Shown here one piece after another: positions 1-7,375 of a stretch of DNA of 64,000 nucleotides. A program made the position numbers and the translations under genes. Source of the stretch: UBA12567 sp964524945 (GTDB lineage Bacteria; Planctomycetota; Phycisphaerae; Phycisphaerales; SM1A02); the NCBI GenBank assembly GCA_964524945.1, contig CAZGFN010000005.1, positions 4,973-68,972 on the forward strand. The letters run 5' to 3'. How positions within the stretch are numbered: position 1 is the stretch's first letter; each line of letters begins with the position of its first letter. The notes under the pieces were generated by a model. That model made no database searches. It saw only the letters and a list, made by a program, of their open reading frames with translations, and was not told the DNA's origin.

Positions 1-471
1 TGGTTGCAGTCGATACGTGACGACTCGGGCGTGCATGCCCGAGTCGAGCGTAAAATCGATCTTGAAATCTTCCATTGCCGGGTACACGTACTCTTCTACT
101 GCTGCGGGAAGTCTGTGGATTTCATCGATGAAGAGAATGTCGCCAGGCTGCATGCGAGTCAGTGTGCCCACAAGGTCAGCGCCTTTGGTCAGCGCCGGGC
201 CGGATGTGACGTAGGCGCGGGTGCCCATCTCCTTGGCCACGATGTGGGCGATGGTGGTCTTGCCAAGGCCAGGAGGTCCGTGTAGCAACAAGTGTTCGGT
301 GGGCTCCCCGCGTTCTAGGGCTGCGGCCAGCGCAATACGCAGGCGGGTTTGTAACTGCGTTTGTCCGATGTACTGGTCAAGCGTGCGTGGTCGAAGTGCT
401 GGCCCAGAATGGGTGGTCTCGGCAGGATCGCCGGGTTGTTCGTTGGCCGACACGATGCGATCTCTGGTCAT
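1..471 (-). CDS. ruvB: Holliday junction branch migration helicase RuvB (N-terminal 157 codons; runs off the window)
   Basis: RuvB is the AAA+ motor that drives branch migration of Holliday junctions with RuvA during recombinational repair. The visible N-terminal 157 codons contain the family pattern: the RPRTLDQYIGQ lead-in, Walker A GPPGLGKTT, sensor-like TSGPAL, and Walker B ILFIDEIHRL followed by the conserved EEYVYPAMEDF stretch. The C-terminal AAA lid and winged-helix part lie left of base 1. The ATG at 469-471 overlaps the TGA of the upstream RNase D gene as ATGA, so the two are co-transcribed and probably translationally coupled. The family is certain; only completeness is unknown. 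Confidence 0.96.
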   Translation of the reverse strand, partial: MTRDRIVSANEQPGDPAETTHSGPALRPRTLDQYIGQTQLQTRLRIALAAALERGEPTEHLLLHGPPGLGKTTIAHIVAKEMGTRAYVTSGPALTKGADLVGTLTRMQPGDILFIDEIHRLPAAVEEYVYPAMEDFKIDFTLDSGMHARVVTYRLQP

Positions 472-1766
472 GACGTGGCGTCGGTGTCCTTTGCGAGCAT
501 CTGTACGAGCCGCCCCTCGTTCCAATGCAGATCAAGTGTAGTGGCCCCAGACAGAAGTGGGTCGAGAATGGCGGCGCAAATATCCTGTTGCCATGACGCT
601 TTGCCGGGCATTCCATTCCGCCCAGCGATGTACCAATTCGCCAGATCCGTCCGCGACGAAGCCAGCCCCGGCGCGATGCCCCGGGCAATGGCCAAGGCGC
701 AGAACATGTGCCACAGACCGTCGATGGCCATGCGGTGGCCGGGCGACTCATCGCCAGGCTTTCGTGCGACCTCGGGCGGTTCGACGCCGTCGTCATCGAG
801 CGTCGCGAGGAAGGCGTCTCCATGACGATGTGCTACGCGGGTGGGCATGCCTCGCATTCCGGCGATCTTCTCGGCCGAGTCGGGTCGATCACGTACAACC
901 TGGAGTAGCACTGCGTCGGGCATTGTGGTTCGCGGGGGGAGATTTTCTTGGCGGGCGACTGCATCACGGACCTCGATCAAGCGCTGCAGGACGCGTCGCT
1001 GTGTCTTATTGAATCGTCGCGTGCCCTCGATCTTGCGTCGCTGTGCATCGAGGTCGGATTCGTACCACGCGGCATCTTCAAAAATGCGGCACGCATCACA
1101 GGCCCATTGTTCATGGCCAGCCTTGGCAATACGGGCGTGCAAGTTTGCGTGAAGGATCGGCAGATACCGGACGTCGTCGGCGGCGTAGCGGAGTTGCTTG
1201 GCCGACAACGGACGAGCGTCCCACGCGGTGAACGTCATGCCAGGGGGCATGGGCGCATCAATCACACTTTGCACAGACTTGGTCAGAGAGCAGGGCCATG
1301 GGAGGCCTGCCAGTCCAGCAAGCAACTGGGTATCAACGATTGCTTCGGGGGGGTGGCCGAGTTGCCGTGTGAGGATTTGCAGGTCTTGGCGTCCAGCGTG
1401 GACCAGCGTCGTGTGCTTCGGTGAGGCAATGACGTCCCACAGCGACGTGAGGTCGCTGATGGCCAGAGGATCGATTAGGTGTACACGTTCGCGGGTTCCA
1501 ACTTGGACCAAGCACAACTGCGGGTAATACGTCTCTTCTCCGATGAACTCGGTGTCGAACGTAATCAGGTCGCTTGCGGACAGATCGTCAACGACCGCTT
1601 GGAGTCTCTGGGTGTCCGTGACCAACTCGACCTCACCGGCGGGGACGTCGGGATGGTCGGGAATGGGCTTAAGCGGGGTTGACTCGGCGTGCGAGTCGGA
1701 GTGGCTTCGATCTCGGCGTCGCCTCCGCGGACCTCGTTTGGATGAATTCTGTTTCGAGGCGGCCAT
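468..1766 (-). CDS. rnd: Ribonuclease D (DEDDy 3'-5' exonuclease with HRDC domain)
   Basis: A 3'-5' exoribonuclease that trims tRNA precursors and other small RNAs. The first 40 or so residues are a basic Arg/Lys/Ser-rich tail. The DEDD nuclease follows with Exo I LITFDTEF (D-x-E), Exo II around VHAGRQDLQIL, and Exo III YAADDVRYL (Y-x3-D), then an HRDC-like helical region and a further C-terminal helical part. I start at the ATG at 1766 (432 aa). The frame stays open to 1823, but that extension runs into the terminator hairpin of groEL, so the longer form is unlikely. Its TGA overlaps the ruvB ATG. Confidence 0.93.
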   Translation of the reverse strand: MAASKQNSSKRGPRRRRRDRSHSDSHAESTPLKPIPDHPDVPAGEVELVTDTQRLQAVVDDLSASDLITFDTEFIGEETYYPQLCLVQVGTRERVHLIDPLAISDLTSLWDVIASPKHTTLVHAGRQDLQILTRQLGHPPEAIVDTQLLAGLAGLPWPCSLTKSVQSVIDAPMPPGMTFTAWDARPLSAKQLRYAADDVRYLPILHANLHARIAKAGHEQWACDACRIFEDAAWYESDLDAQRRKIEGTRRFNKTQRRVLQRLIEVRDAVARQENLPPRTTMPDAVLLQVVRDRPDSAEKIAGMRGMPTRVAHRHGDAFLATLDDDGVEPPEVARKPGDESPGHRMAIDGLWHMFCALAIARGIAPGLASSRTDLANWYIAGRNGMPGKASWQQDICAAILDPLLSGATTLDLHWNEGRLVQMLAKDTDATS

Positions 1767-1816
1767 GGTGGCACTGTATCGCAGGTGCCTAGGTGGCGAA
1801 GGGGCGTCAAAAAGAA

Positions 1817-1849
1817 CGGACACTGCAGGTGCGAGACCTGCAGTGTCCG
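1817..1849 (-). terminator. Rho-independent terminator of the groES-groEL operon
   Basis: A perfect 14-bp stem (1817-1830 with 1836-1849) has a 5-base loop. On the minus strand it is followed by a T-rich run, TTCTTTTTGAC. It sits 32 bases past the groEL stop and 51 bases before the rnd start, so it separates the heat-shock operon from rnd-ruvB. Confidence 0.93.
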
Positions 1850-1880
1850 TCGTGGAACAAAGGAGTCAATGTGTGAGGGC

Positions 1881-3509
1881 TCAGTAGCCCATGCCTTCGC
1901 CAGCACCAGCCTTGGACTCATCCTTGGCTTTGATCTCGGTGATCGCGCAGTCGGTCGTCAGGAGGAGCCCTGAGATGGAGGCTGCATTCTCAAGGGCGAC
2001 ACGCTCGACCTTGGTCGGCACGATGACGCCGGCCTTGACGAGGTTTTCGTATTCGCGCGTCAGTGCGTTGAAGCCCCATCCCATTTCGGTCGCGTCCTCA
2101 ACCCGTTGGGCGACGACGGAACCTTCCATGCCGCAGTTCTCGGCGATTTGCTTGACTGGGGCAGTCAGGGCGCGATGCACGATGTCGATGCCGAATTTCT
2201 CGTCGCCGCGGGCCTTTTTGCGGGCACCCTCCAAGGCGGATCGGGCGTGCAGAACTGCTACGCCCCCACCGGGAAGCACGCCTTCTTCTACCGCAGCACG
2301 GCATGCGTGCAGGGCGTCTTCGACGCGGGCTTTCTTTTCGGACATCTCCACTTCAGTGGCGGCACCGACATTGATCTGCGCAACGCCACCGGCCAGTTTG
2401 GCCAGTCGTTCCTGAAGCTTCTCGCTGTCATAGTCGCTGGTGGAGTGCTCGATCTGAGCACGGATCTGGTCGATCCGGCCGGTGATGTCGGCGCGTTTGC
2501 CGGCACCCTCGATGATGGTCGTGTTGTCCTTGTCGATGGTGACTTTCTTAGCTCGACCAAGGTCTTTGAGGGTCAAGGTCTCCATGTCGATGCCGAGTTC
2601 TTCCATGACGGCGGTGCCACCGGTCAGCGTGGCGATGTCCTGCATCATGGCTTTGCGACGATCGCCAAAGCCTGGGGCCTTGACGGCCGCCACCTTGAGG
2701 ATGCCGCGGAGGCGGTTGACTACCAGCGTGGCCAGTGCTTCGCCATCGAGGTCTTCGGCGATGATGAGCAGACTCTTGCCAGCTTCAGCGACCTTGCCCA
2801 GAATGGGAAGGAGTTCCTTGGCTGACGACAACTTCTTCTCGTGAATGAGAATGGCGCAGTCTTCCAAAACAGCTTCCATGGTCGTTGTGTCAGTGACGAA
2901 GTGTGGGCTGAGCCAACCCTTGTCAAACTGCATGCCCTCGACCAGTTCGACGGTCGTGTCGAGGCTCGAACCTTCTTCGACGGTAATGACGCCGTCTTTG
3001 CCGACCTTGTCCATCGCCTCGGCGATGATCGATCCGATGGTGGAGTCTTGGTTGGCAGCACAGGTGCCGACCTGAGCAATCTCGGTAGATGACTTGACGG
3101 TCTTGGACTGCGCCGCCAGTTCGGTGCATACGGCCTTGACGGCGGAGTCGATACCACGCTTGATTTGCGTGGCATTGGCACCAGCGGTGATGTTCTTGAG
3201 GCCTTCGGTGAATATGGCCTCGGCGTAGACCGTGGCGGTCGTGGTGCCGTCGCCAGCGTCCTTGGAGGACTTGCTCGCGACTTCCTTGACCATCTGGGCA
3301 CCCATGTTCTCGTACGGATCTTCCAGTTCAATTTCCTTGGCGACCGTGACGCCGTCTTTGGTGACGGTCGGAGCGCCGAAGGACTTCTCAAGGATGACGA
3401 CGCGACCCGATGGGCCCAAGGTCGTCTTCACCGCTTTGGCGAGTTTCTTGATGCCCTGGAGCATTCGCTCGCGGGCCTCGATGTCATATGCAATCTGTTT
3501 AGCTGTCAT
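1881..3509 (-). CDS. groL: Chaperonin GroEL (Hsp60)
   Basis: The 60-kDa chaperonin subunit, which forms the ATP-driven double-ring folding chamber capped by GroES in the cytoplasm. At 542 aa it has normal length. It carries the KTTLGPSGR and DGTTTATVYA nucleotide-site motifs, the GWLSPHFVT apical lead, and VEEGVLPGGGVA near the C-terminal equatorial part. The C-terminus is short, ending GEGMGY rather than in a long GGM repeat tail. The ATG at 3507-3509 is preceded by a purine-rich GAAGGAAGG ribosome site, itself just after a GC-rich hairpin. It follows groES and a small ORF on the same strand. No CIRCE (HrcA) operator is visible near it. Confidence 0.99.
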   Translation of the reverse strand: MTAKQIAYDIEARERMLQGIKKLAKAVKTTLGPSGRVVILEKSFGAPTVTKDGVTVAKEIELEDPYENMGAQMVKEVASKSSKDAGDGTTTATVYAEAIFTEGLKNITAGANATQIKRGIDSAVKAVCTELAAQSKTVKSSTEIAQVGTCAANQDSTIGSIIAEAMDKVGKDGVITVEEGSSLDTTVELVEGMQFDKGWLSPHFVTDTTTMEAVLEDCAILIHEKKLSSAKELLPILGKVAEAGKSLLIIAEDLDGEALATLVVNRLRGILKVAAVKAPGFGDRRKAMMQDIATLTGGTAVMEELGIDMETLTLKDLGRAKKVTIDKDNTTIIEGAGKRADITGRIDQIRAQIEHSTSDYDSEKLQERLAKLAGGVAQINVGAATEVEMSEKKARVEDALHACRAAVEEGVLPGGGVAVLHARSALEGARKKARGDEKFGIDIVHRALTAPVKQIAENCGMEGSVVAQRVEDATEMGWGFNALTREYENLVKAGVIVPTKVERVALENAASISGLLLTTDCAITEIKAKDESKAGAGEGMGY

Positions 3510-3528
3510 AGCTTCGTTCCTTCCTTCG

Positions 3529-3543
3529 CCGCCGAAGCGGCGG
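3529..3543 (-). other. GC hairpin in the groEL leader, next to the ribosome-binding site
   Basis: On the minus strand CCGCCG-CTT-CGGCGG forms a perfect 6-bp stem. It ends about 12 bases before the centre of the GAAGGAAGG ribosome site of groEL. It could be an mRNA processing or stability element in the intergenic part of the operon; that role is an inference. Confidence 0.5.
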
Positions 3544-3575
3544 GATTTCGTGTGTATGTGTTGGGCGGATCTGTC

Positions 3576-3803
3576 TCAACTGCCGTCCATGCGGGTTTGC
3601 CACATTCCTGAGACGTGGCTTGCGTCGATCCAAATCGTATTGGCTCGTGTCGTGATCTTGATGCCGTGCGTGCTGTGCAGGGGCTCGACATCTTCGACGT
3701 TTCGTATTTCAAGCGGATCCCGATCACCCTTGAGAAGGAGATCGAGTTCGGCGGTTGTGCCGACCATGCTGGTGAGCACAGCAAGAATTGGTCCACGTTC
3801 CAT
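3576..3803 (-). CDS. Small hypothetical protein between groES and groEL
   Basis: A 75-aa frame whose ATG lies 10 bases after the groES stop and whose TGA is 66 bases before the groEL start. Codon use resembles the neighbouring genes (GC-rich third positions). The product is acidic in the middle (LEIRNVEDVEPLH) and has a central segment (GIKITTRANTIWIDASHVSG) that reads like a beta-rich sheet. There is no signal peptide, membrane helix or recognised motif. No clear Shine-Dalgarno sequence precedes it, so coupling to groES translation is likely if it is real. I do not recognise the family; it could be a chance frame in an operon spacer, but the composition argues for coding. Confidence 0.55.
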   Translation of the reverse strand: MERGPILAVLTSMVGTTAELDLLLKGDRDPLEIRNVEDVEPLHSTHGIKITTRANTIWIDASHVSGMWQTRMDGS

Positions 3804-3813
3804 CGTTGTGTAC

Positions 3814-4104
3814 TCAGTCGATGATGCCGAGAATGTCACTCTCGGTCATGATGAGGAAATCGCCACCGTCCATTTTGACTTCGGTACCGGCGTACGAGGT
3901 AAAGAGCACGGCGTCGCCCTTCTTGACGGTGAACGGCAGATACTGGCCGGTCTCCTTGTTGAGCACACCGTTGCCTGTGGCGACGATCGTGCCTTGTTGG
4001 GGCTTGTCTTTGGCTGTCTCAGGCAGATAGATGCCAGCGTCGGTTCGGTCGCGGGCCTCTGCACGCTTGACGAGCAGTTTGTCGCCGAGGGGTTTGACGT
4101 TCAT
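3814..4104 (-). CDS. groS: Co-chaperonin GroES (Hsp10)
   Basis: The 10-kDa co-chaperonin that caps the GroEL ring. At 96 aa it has full length, beginning MNVKPLGDKLLVKR, with the mobile loop (RTDAGIYLPETAKDKP) and the GTEVKMDGGDFLIM and ESDILGIID C-terminal strands. The ATG at 4104 overlaps the TGA of the upstream receiver-like gene as ATGA and has an excellent ribosome site, GGAAGGAGAG. Translation coupling to a receiver-like gene is unusual for this operon. Confidence 0.98.
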   Translation of the reverse strand: MNVKPLGDKLLVKRAEARDRTDAGIYLPETAKDKPQQGTIVATGNGVLNKETGQYLPFTVKKGDAVLFTSYAGTEVKMDGGDFLIMTESDILGIID

Positions 4105-4619
4105 CGGGAGTCTCTCCTTCCACGATCCGGATTATTCCGGTCGGGCTGATCGGGGCATGGCGTAGGCCACGCGTCTTGGTAATGTCGACGCAGGACGCGC
4201 CGAAGGGTTTCCAGAAGTGATTCGAGTCGCAGTGGTCGGTCGAGCACTGCAAAGGCACCTTCTCGCAGCGAGGCTGCCAAGCCTCGGACATCTTCGCGGG
4301 TCGTTGGCTGCCGTGGGCGGATGACCACCGTTGGCGGGGGCTGATCGAGCCTACGAAGCAATTGAAGGATTCGTGGCCCACCGGCTTCCCCCATGCGTGG
4401 CCCCGTTCGAAGCGGAATCTCCAGATCCACCACCGCAATATGGATGGGTTCGTGCTGGATGAATTCGGCCGCCTGTTCCCCGGTTTCGGCCTCAATAGAC
4501 CGGATTCCCATTGGTTCCAGCAACCGAGGCAACTGGTGGACGGCAGCATCTTCTCGCCATCCGCCATAGGACAGCAGGAGGTTGAGGCGTTGGCTGGATT
4601 GTCCAGAAACTGTTCGCAT
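4101..4619 (-). CDS. Degenerate response-regulator receiver-like protein, first gene of the groES-groEL operon
   Basis: A 172-aa protein with the alternating beta/alpha layout of a CheY-like receiver domain over residues 12-145. The phospho-acceptor-like Asp is in IAVVDLEIPL. The rest of the active site is not canonical: the N-terminal acidic pair is replaced (LLLSYGGWREDA), the conserved Thr/Ser strand reads VVIRP, and the final Lys is Arg in LDRPLRL. The protein ends in a short Arg/Asp/Pro-rich tail with no DNA-binding domain. It overlaps groES by 4 bases, so the two are made together. It may be a pseudo-receiver acting as a stress adaptor; that is an inference from position and fold. Confidence 0.75.
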   Translation of the reverse strand: MRTVSGQSSQRLNLLLSYGGWREDAAVHQLPRLLEPMGIRSIEAETGEQAAEFIQHEPIHIAVVDLEIPLRTGPRMGEAGGPRILQLLRRLDQPPPTVVIRPRQPTTREDVRGLAASLREGAFAVLDRPLRLESLLETLRRVLRRHYQDAWPTPCPDQPDRNNPDRGRRDSR

Positions 4620-4858
4620 GGTTCAATTCCGGCGGAGCGACCGCCTGCTCCTTTCATGCAAGCGGCGTGCCGGAATAGCGTGGATTGGGGGGTTTGCCAT
4701 GCAGGAATACTGGGAATCTCCCGCCATCGAGGCCAATGGGGGCTACGGATGCTGCCAAGGTGGCGGATTGCCCCTTGACGGGCACCTGTACGCTCGGGGA
4801 TCCTGCTCCACCCCACACCTGCGATTCCACCACGCCTACCAAGGAGTTCCCCCCTCAA

Positions 4859-6283
4859 ATGGCCCACCCCCCCCCAGTCGTATCCGTCAAGGCGGTTCTG
4901 AATGGTCAGGGCATCGCACCTGGCGATCGGGTTCAGGTGCAGGGATGGGTGCGGACTCGTCGAGATTCCAAGGCCGGTCTGTCCTTCATTCAGTTGCATG
5001 ACGGGACCTGCTTTGACGCCATGCAAGTTGTGGCCGCCGGTGAACTAGATAACTACGCCACCGATGTGCAAACGCTCACGGCGGGGAGTTCGGTGATCTG
5101 TGTGGGTCAGATCGTCGAATCGCAGGGCAAGGGTCAATCGGTTGAAATGCAGGCCGAGTCGGTGATCGCGGTAGGACTGGTCGACGACCCGGACACCTAC
5201 CCCGTCCCACCCAAGCGGCACACCTTTGAATATCTTCGCGAGCAGGCCCACTTGCGGGTTCGCACCAACACCTTCTCGGCGATCGCCCGCGTGCGACACT
5301 GCTTGGCTCAAGCTGTCCATCGGTACTTCCACGAGAACGGTTTCTACTGGGTGCATACACCCATTGTCACAGCCAGTGACTGTGAGGGCGCGGGTGAAAT
5401 GTTCCGTGTTTCAACGCTCGATCTGGCCAACCTCCCACACGGCGACGATGGCGGCATTGATTTCGGACAGGACTTCTTCGGCCGCGAATCTTTCCTGACG
5501 GTGTCGGGCCAACTCAACGTCGAGAGTTATTGTTTGGCGTTGTCGAAGGTCTACACCTTTGGTCCGACCTTCCGTGCGGAAAACTCAAACACATCTCGGC
5601 ACCTGGCTGAATTCTGGATGATCGAACCGGAGATCGCCTTTGCCGATCTCAGTGACGACGCCGATCTTGCCGAGGACTTCCTCAAGTACATCTTCCGCGT
5701 GCTTCTAGATGAACTGCCCGACGACATGGGCTTCTTCCGCGACCGCATCGACAAGACCTGCATCGACCGACTTGAAGCCTTTGTCGAATCGAGTTTCGAA
5801 CGCATGGAGTACACCGATGCCATCACGCATCTAGAGAAGGCCATCGCGGGCGGCCAGAAGTTCGACTACCCAGTGTCGTGGGGGGTGGACCTGCAGAGCG
5901 AACACGAACGCTGGCTGACCGAAGAACATGTTGGCCGGCCCGTTGTGCTGATGAACTACCCCAAGGACATCAAGGCCTTCTATATGCGACTCAATGATGA
6001 TGGTCGGACCGTGGCGGCAATGGACGTGCTGGCCCCGGGAATCGGAGAAATCATCGGTGGGGCCCAGCGAGAAGAACGCCTCGAGGTGCTCGATGCACGC
6101 ATTGATGAAATGGAACTCGAACGCGACGCGTACTGGTGGTACCGGGATTTACGAAAATATGGCTCTGTTCCACACGCCGGATTTGGCCTCGGATTCGAAC
6201 GAACCATCGCCTATGCCACCGGAATGGCCAATGTCCGTGACGTTATTCCCTTCCCCCGGACGCCTCGCAACGCATCCTTCTGA
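4859..6283 (+). CDS. asnS: Asparaginyl-tRNA synthetase (class II)
   Basis: Charges tRNA-Asn with asparagine, so direct Asn-tRNA synthesis is available in this organism. It has 474 aa: an N-terminal OB-fold anticodon-binding domain (VQVQGWVRTRRDSK) and a class II catalytic core with motif 2 FRAENSNTSRHLAEFW, the asparagine-type MIEPEIAF, and motif 3 GFGLGFERT near the end. The LAEFWMIEPE context and total length favour AsnRS over AspRS. I start at the ATG at 4859, 12 bases after AAGGAG. The frame is open upstream to 4685, but that part is low-complexity and lacks a ribosome site. A nine-C run near the start encodes Pro-Pro-Pro. Confidence 0.95.
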   Translation: MAHPPPVVSVKAVLNGQGIAPGDRVQVQGWVRTRRDSKAGLSFIQLHDGTCFDAMQVVAAGELDNYATDVQTLTAGSSVICVGQIVESQGKGQSVEMQAESVIAVGLVDDPDTYPVPPKRHTFEYLREQAHLRVRTNTFSAIARVRHCLAQAVHRYFHENGFYWVHTPIVTASDCEGAGEMFRVSTLDLANLPHGDDGGIDFGQDFFGRESFLTVSGQLNVESYCLALSKVYTFGPTFRAENSNTSRHLAEFWMIEPEIAFADLSDDADLAEDFLKYIFRVLLDELPDDMGFFRDRIDKTCIDRLEAFVESSFERMEYTDAITHLEKAIAGGQKFDYPVSWGVDLQSEHERWLTEEHVGRPVVLMNYPKDIKAFYMRLNDDGRTVAAMDVLAPGIGEIIGGAQREERLEVLDARIDEMELERDAYWWYRDLRKYGSVPHAGFGLGFERTIAYATGMANVRDVIPFPRTPRNASF

Positions 6284-6497
6284 TACGCAGCGATATTCCC
6301 GGACGCCCGCATGACCGGTGCGCACGGTATGCGCGGACCCGCCGATAAGCGTGTAATTCGCTCCAGATGAAAACTCCCGGGTGCTGGAGGCTTGTCCTCT
6401 CCGATGTGGCATTGTCGGGGGACAACAGCGATGCGTGATCGCGACAGACTTGTGGACCTCAGCCGGCGCCCAAGCCGGACAGCGAAGGAGCTGATCA

Positions 6498-7193
6498 GTG
6501 AATACTCAGGCGATGGTGGAACGCCTCTTCCCGATGCTCATCACGGGTGACCGAAATGGCGCTCGCAGCACGGTGCAAGAGTGGCTTGGCGAAGGACTTG
6601 TTTCCGAAGCATTGACGCAGGAGGTCTACTGGCCACTGCTGGAACTTGTAGATGATCTCTTTCGTCGTGATCAACTCACGACGTTGTCGCACCACTACGC
6701 AACCCGGTTGCTTCGCAGCCTAGTTGACCAAGCGCAAGCCAACTACAGGCAGAAGGATCGCTGTGGTCGCACCATGATGCTCTTCTGTGGTGGCACCGAG
6801 GCCGATGATCTCGCCGCTCAAATGGTCGCTGATCTGGCCGAAGCCGATGGCTACGAAGTCAGTTTCGGTGGCGGCGGCATCGCCTACGACGAACTGCTTG
6901 GCGCCGTGCAGGAACAACAGCCCGATGTGCTGCTCATGTTCTCGTCGGCCGCGTCCGATGCCCCCAATATCCGTCGTCTCATCGACACCATTCGCAGCAT
7001 TGGCGCATGCCCCGATACGCAAATCGCCGTGGGCGGAGGCGTCTTTACCCGGGCACAGGGTCTGGCCGAAGAAATCGGCGCCGACCTTTGGTCCAACAGC
7101 CCAGCGGACATGATTGCCCGTATGAATGCCGAGCCGACTCGTCGAGCCACAGCCGATCAGCGAACCGTTGGCCAGAGTCGCGCAGCTGCCTGA
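6498..7193 (+). CDS. B12-binding-fold protein without the cobalamin histidine motif
   Basis: A 231-aa protein in two parts. Residues 1-90 are helical, like the cap that precedes B12 domains in regulators and corrinoid proteins. Residues 91-210 form a Rossmann-like alpha/beta domain with MMLFCGG, a GGGG turn, DVLLMFSSAAS, and IAVGGGVF. In cobalamin binders the first loop carries D-x-H-x-x-G; here it reads GGTEADDLAAQM, with no His. It may therefore sense something else or act as a protein-interaction module. The start is GTG at 6498 with GAAGGAG seven bases upstream. It stands alone, followed by a strong terminator. The family is clear, the ligand is not. Confidence 0.75.
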   Translation: MNTQAMVERLFPMLITGDRNGARSTVQEWLGEGLVSEALTQEVYWPLLELVDDLFRRDQLTTLSHHYATRLLRSLVDQAQANYRQKDRCGRTMMLFCGGTEADDLAAQMVADLAEADGYEVSFGGGGIAYDELLGAVQEQQPDVLLMFSSAASDAPNIRRLIDTIRSIGACPDTQIAVGGGVFTRAQGLAEEIGADLWSNSPADMIARMNAEPTRRATADQRTVGQSRAAA

Positions 7194-7267
7194 CTACTGG
7201 AGGACATCGCGGCTGATGGTCGAATGGTCCTTCAGACGAACGAAATCTCTTTCTATTCTCTCTTCTT

Positions 7268-7303
7268 CTGCTGCGGCGGGCTCATCAGGGCTCGCCGCAG
7301 CAG
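7268..7303 (+). terminator. Rho-independent terminator after the B12-fold gene
   Basis: CTGCTGCGGCG pairs with CGCCGCAGCAG around a short loop. The stem is followed immediately by TTTTT at 7304-7308. Confidence 0.92.
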
Positions 7304-7375
7304 TTTTTGGGGTTTGTCCCTTATGATGTGCGGCTGAGTCCATTGTCCTGATGAGAAGAATTGAGGAGTGTTCCA

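Noticed and set aside
1767..1823. 19-residue upstream extension of rnd
   Set aside because: It would place the start inside the groEL terminator stem.
2106..2825. 239-codon open frame on the plus strand
   Set aside because: It lies entirely antisense to groEL; the composition is a mirror of the GroEL codons and there is no ribosome site.
4685..4858. 58-residue N-terminal extension of AsnRS
   Set aside because: No ribosome site and low-complexity residues; ATG 4859 has AAGGAG at normal spacing.
3510..4860. CIRCE (HrcA) operator near the chaperonin operon
   Set aside because: No TTAGCACTC-like inverted repeat with nine-base spacing was found in the leader or the spacer.
4019..5026. 335-codon minus-strand frame spanning groES, the receiver gene and the asnS start
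   Set aside because: Out of frame with the supported genes and contains the well-supported GroES and receiver reading frames; it also covers the start of asnS on the other strand.
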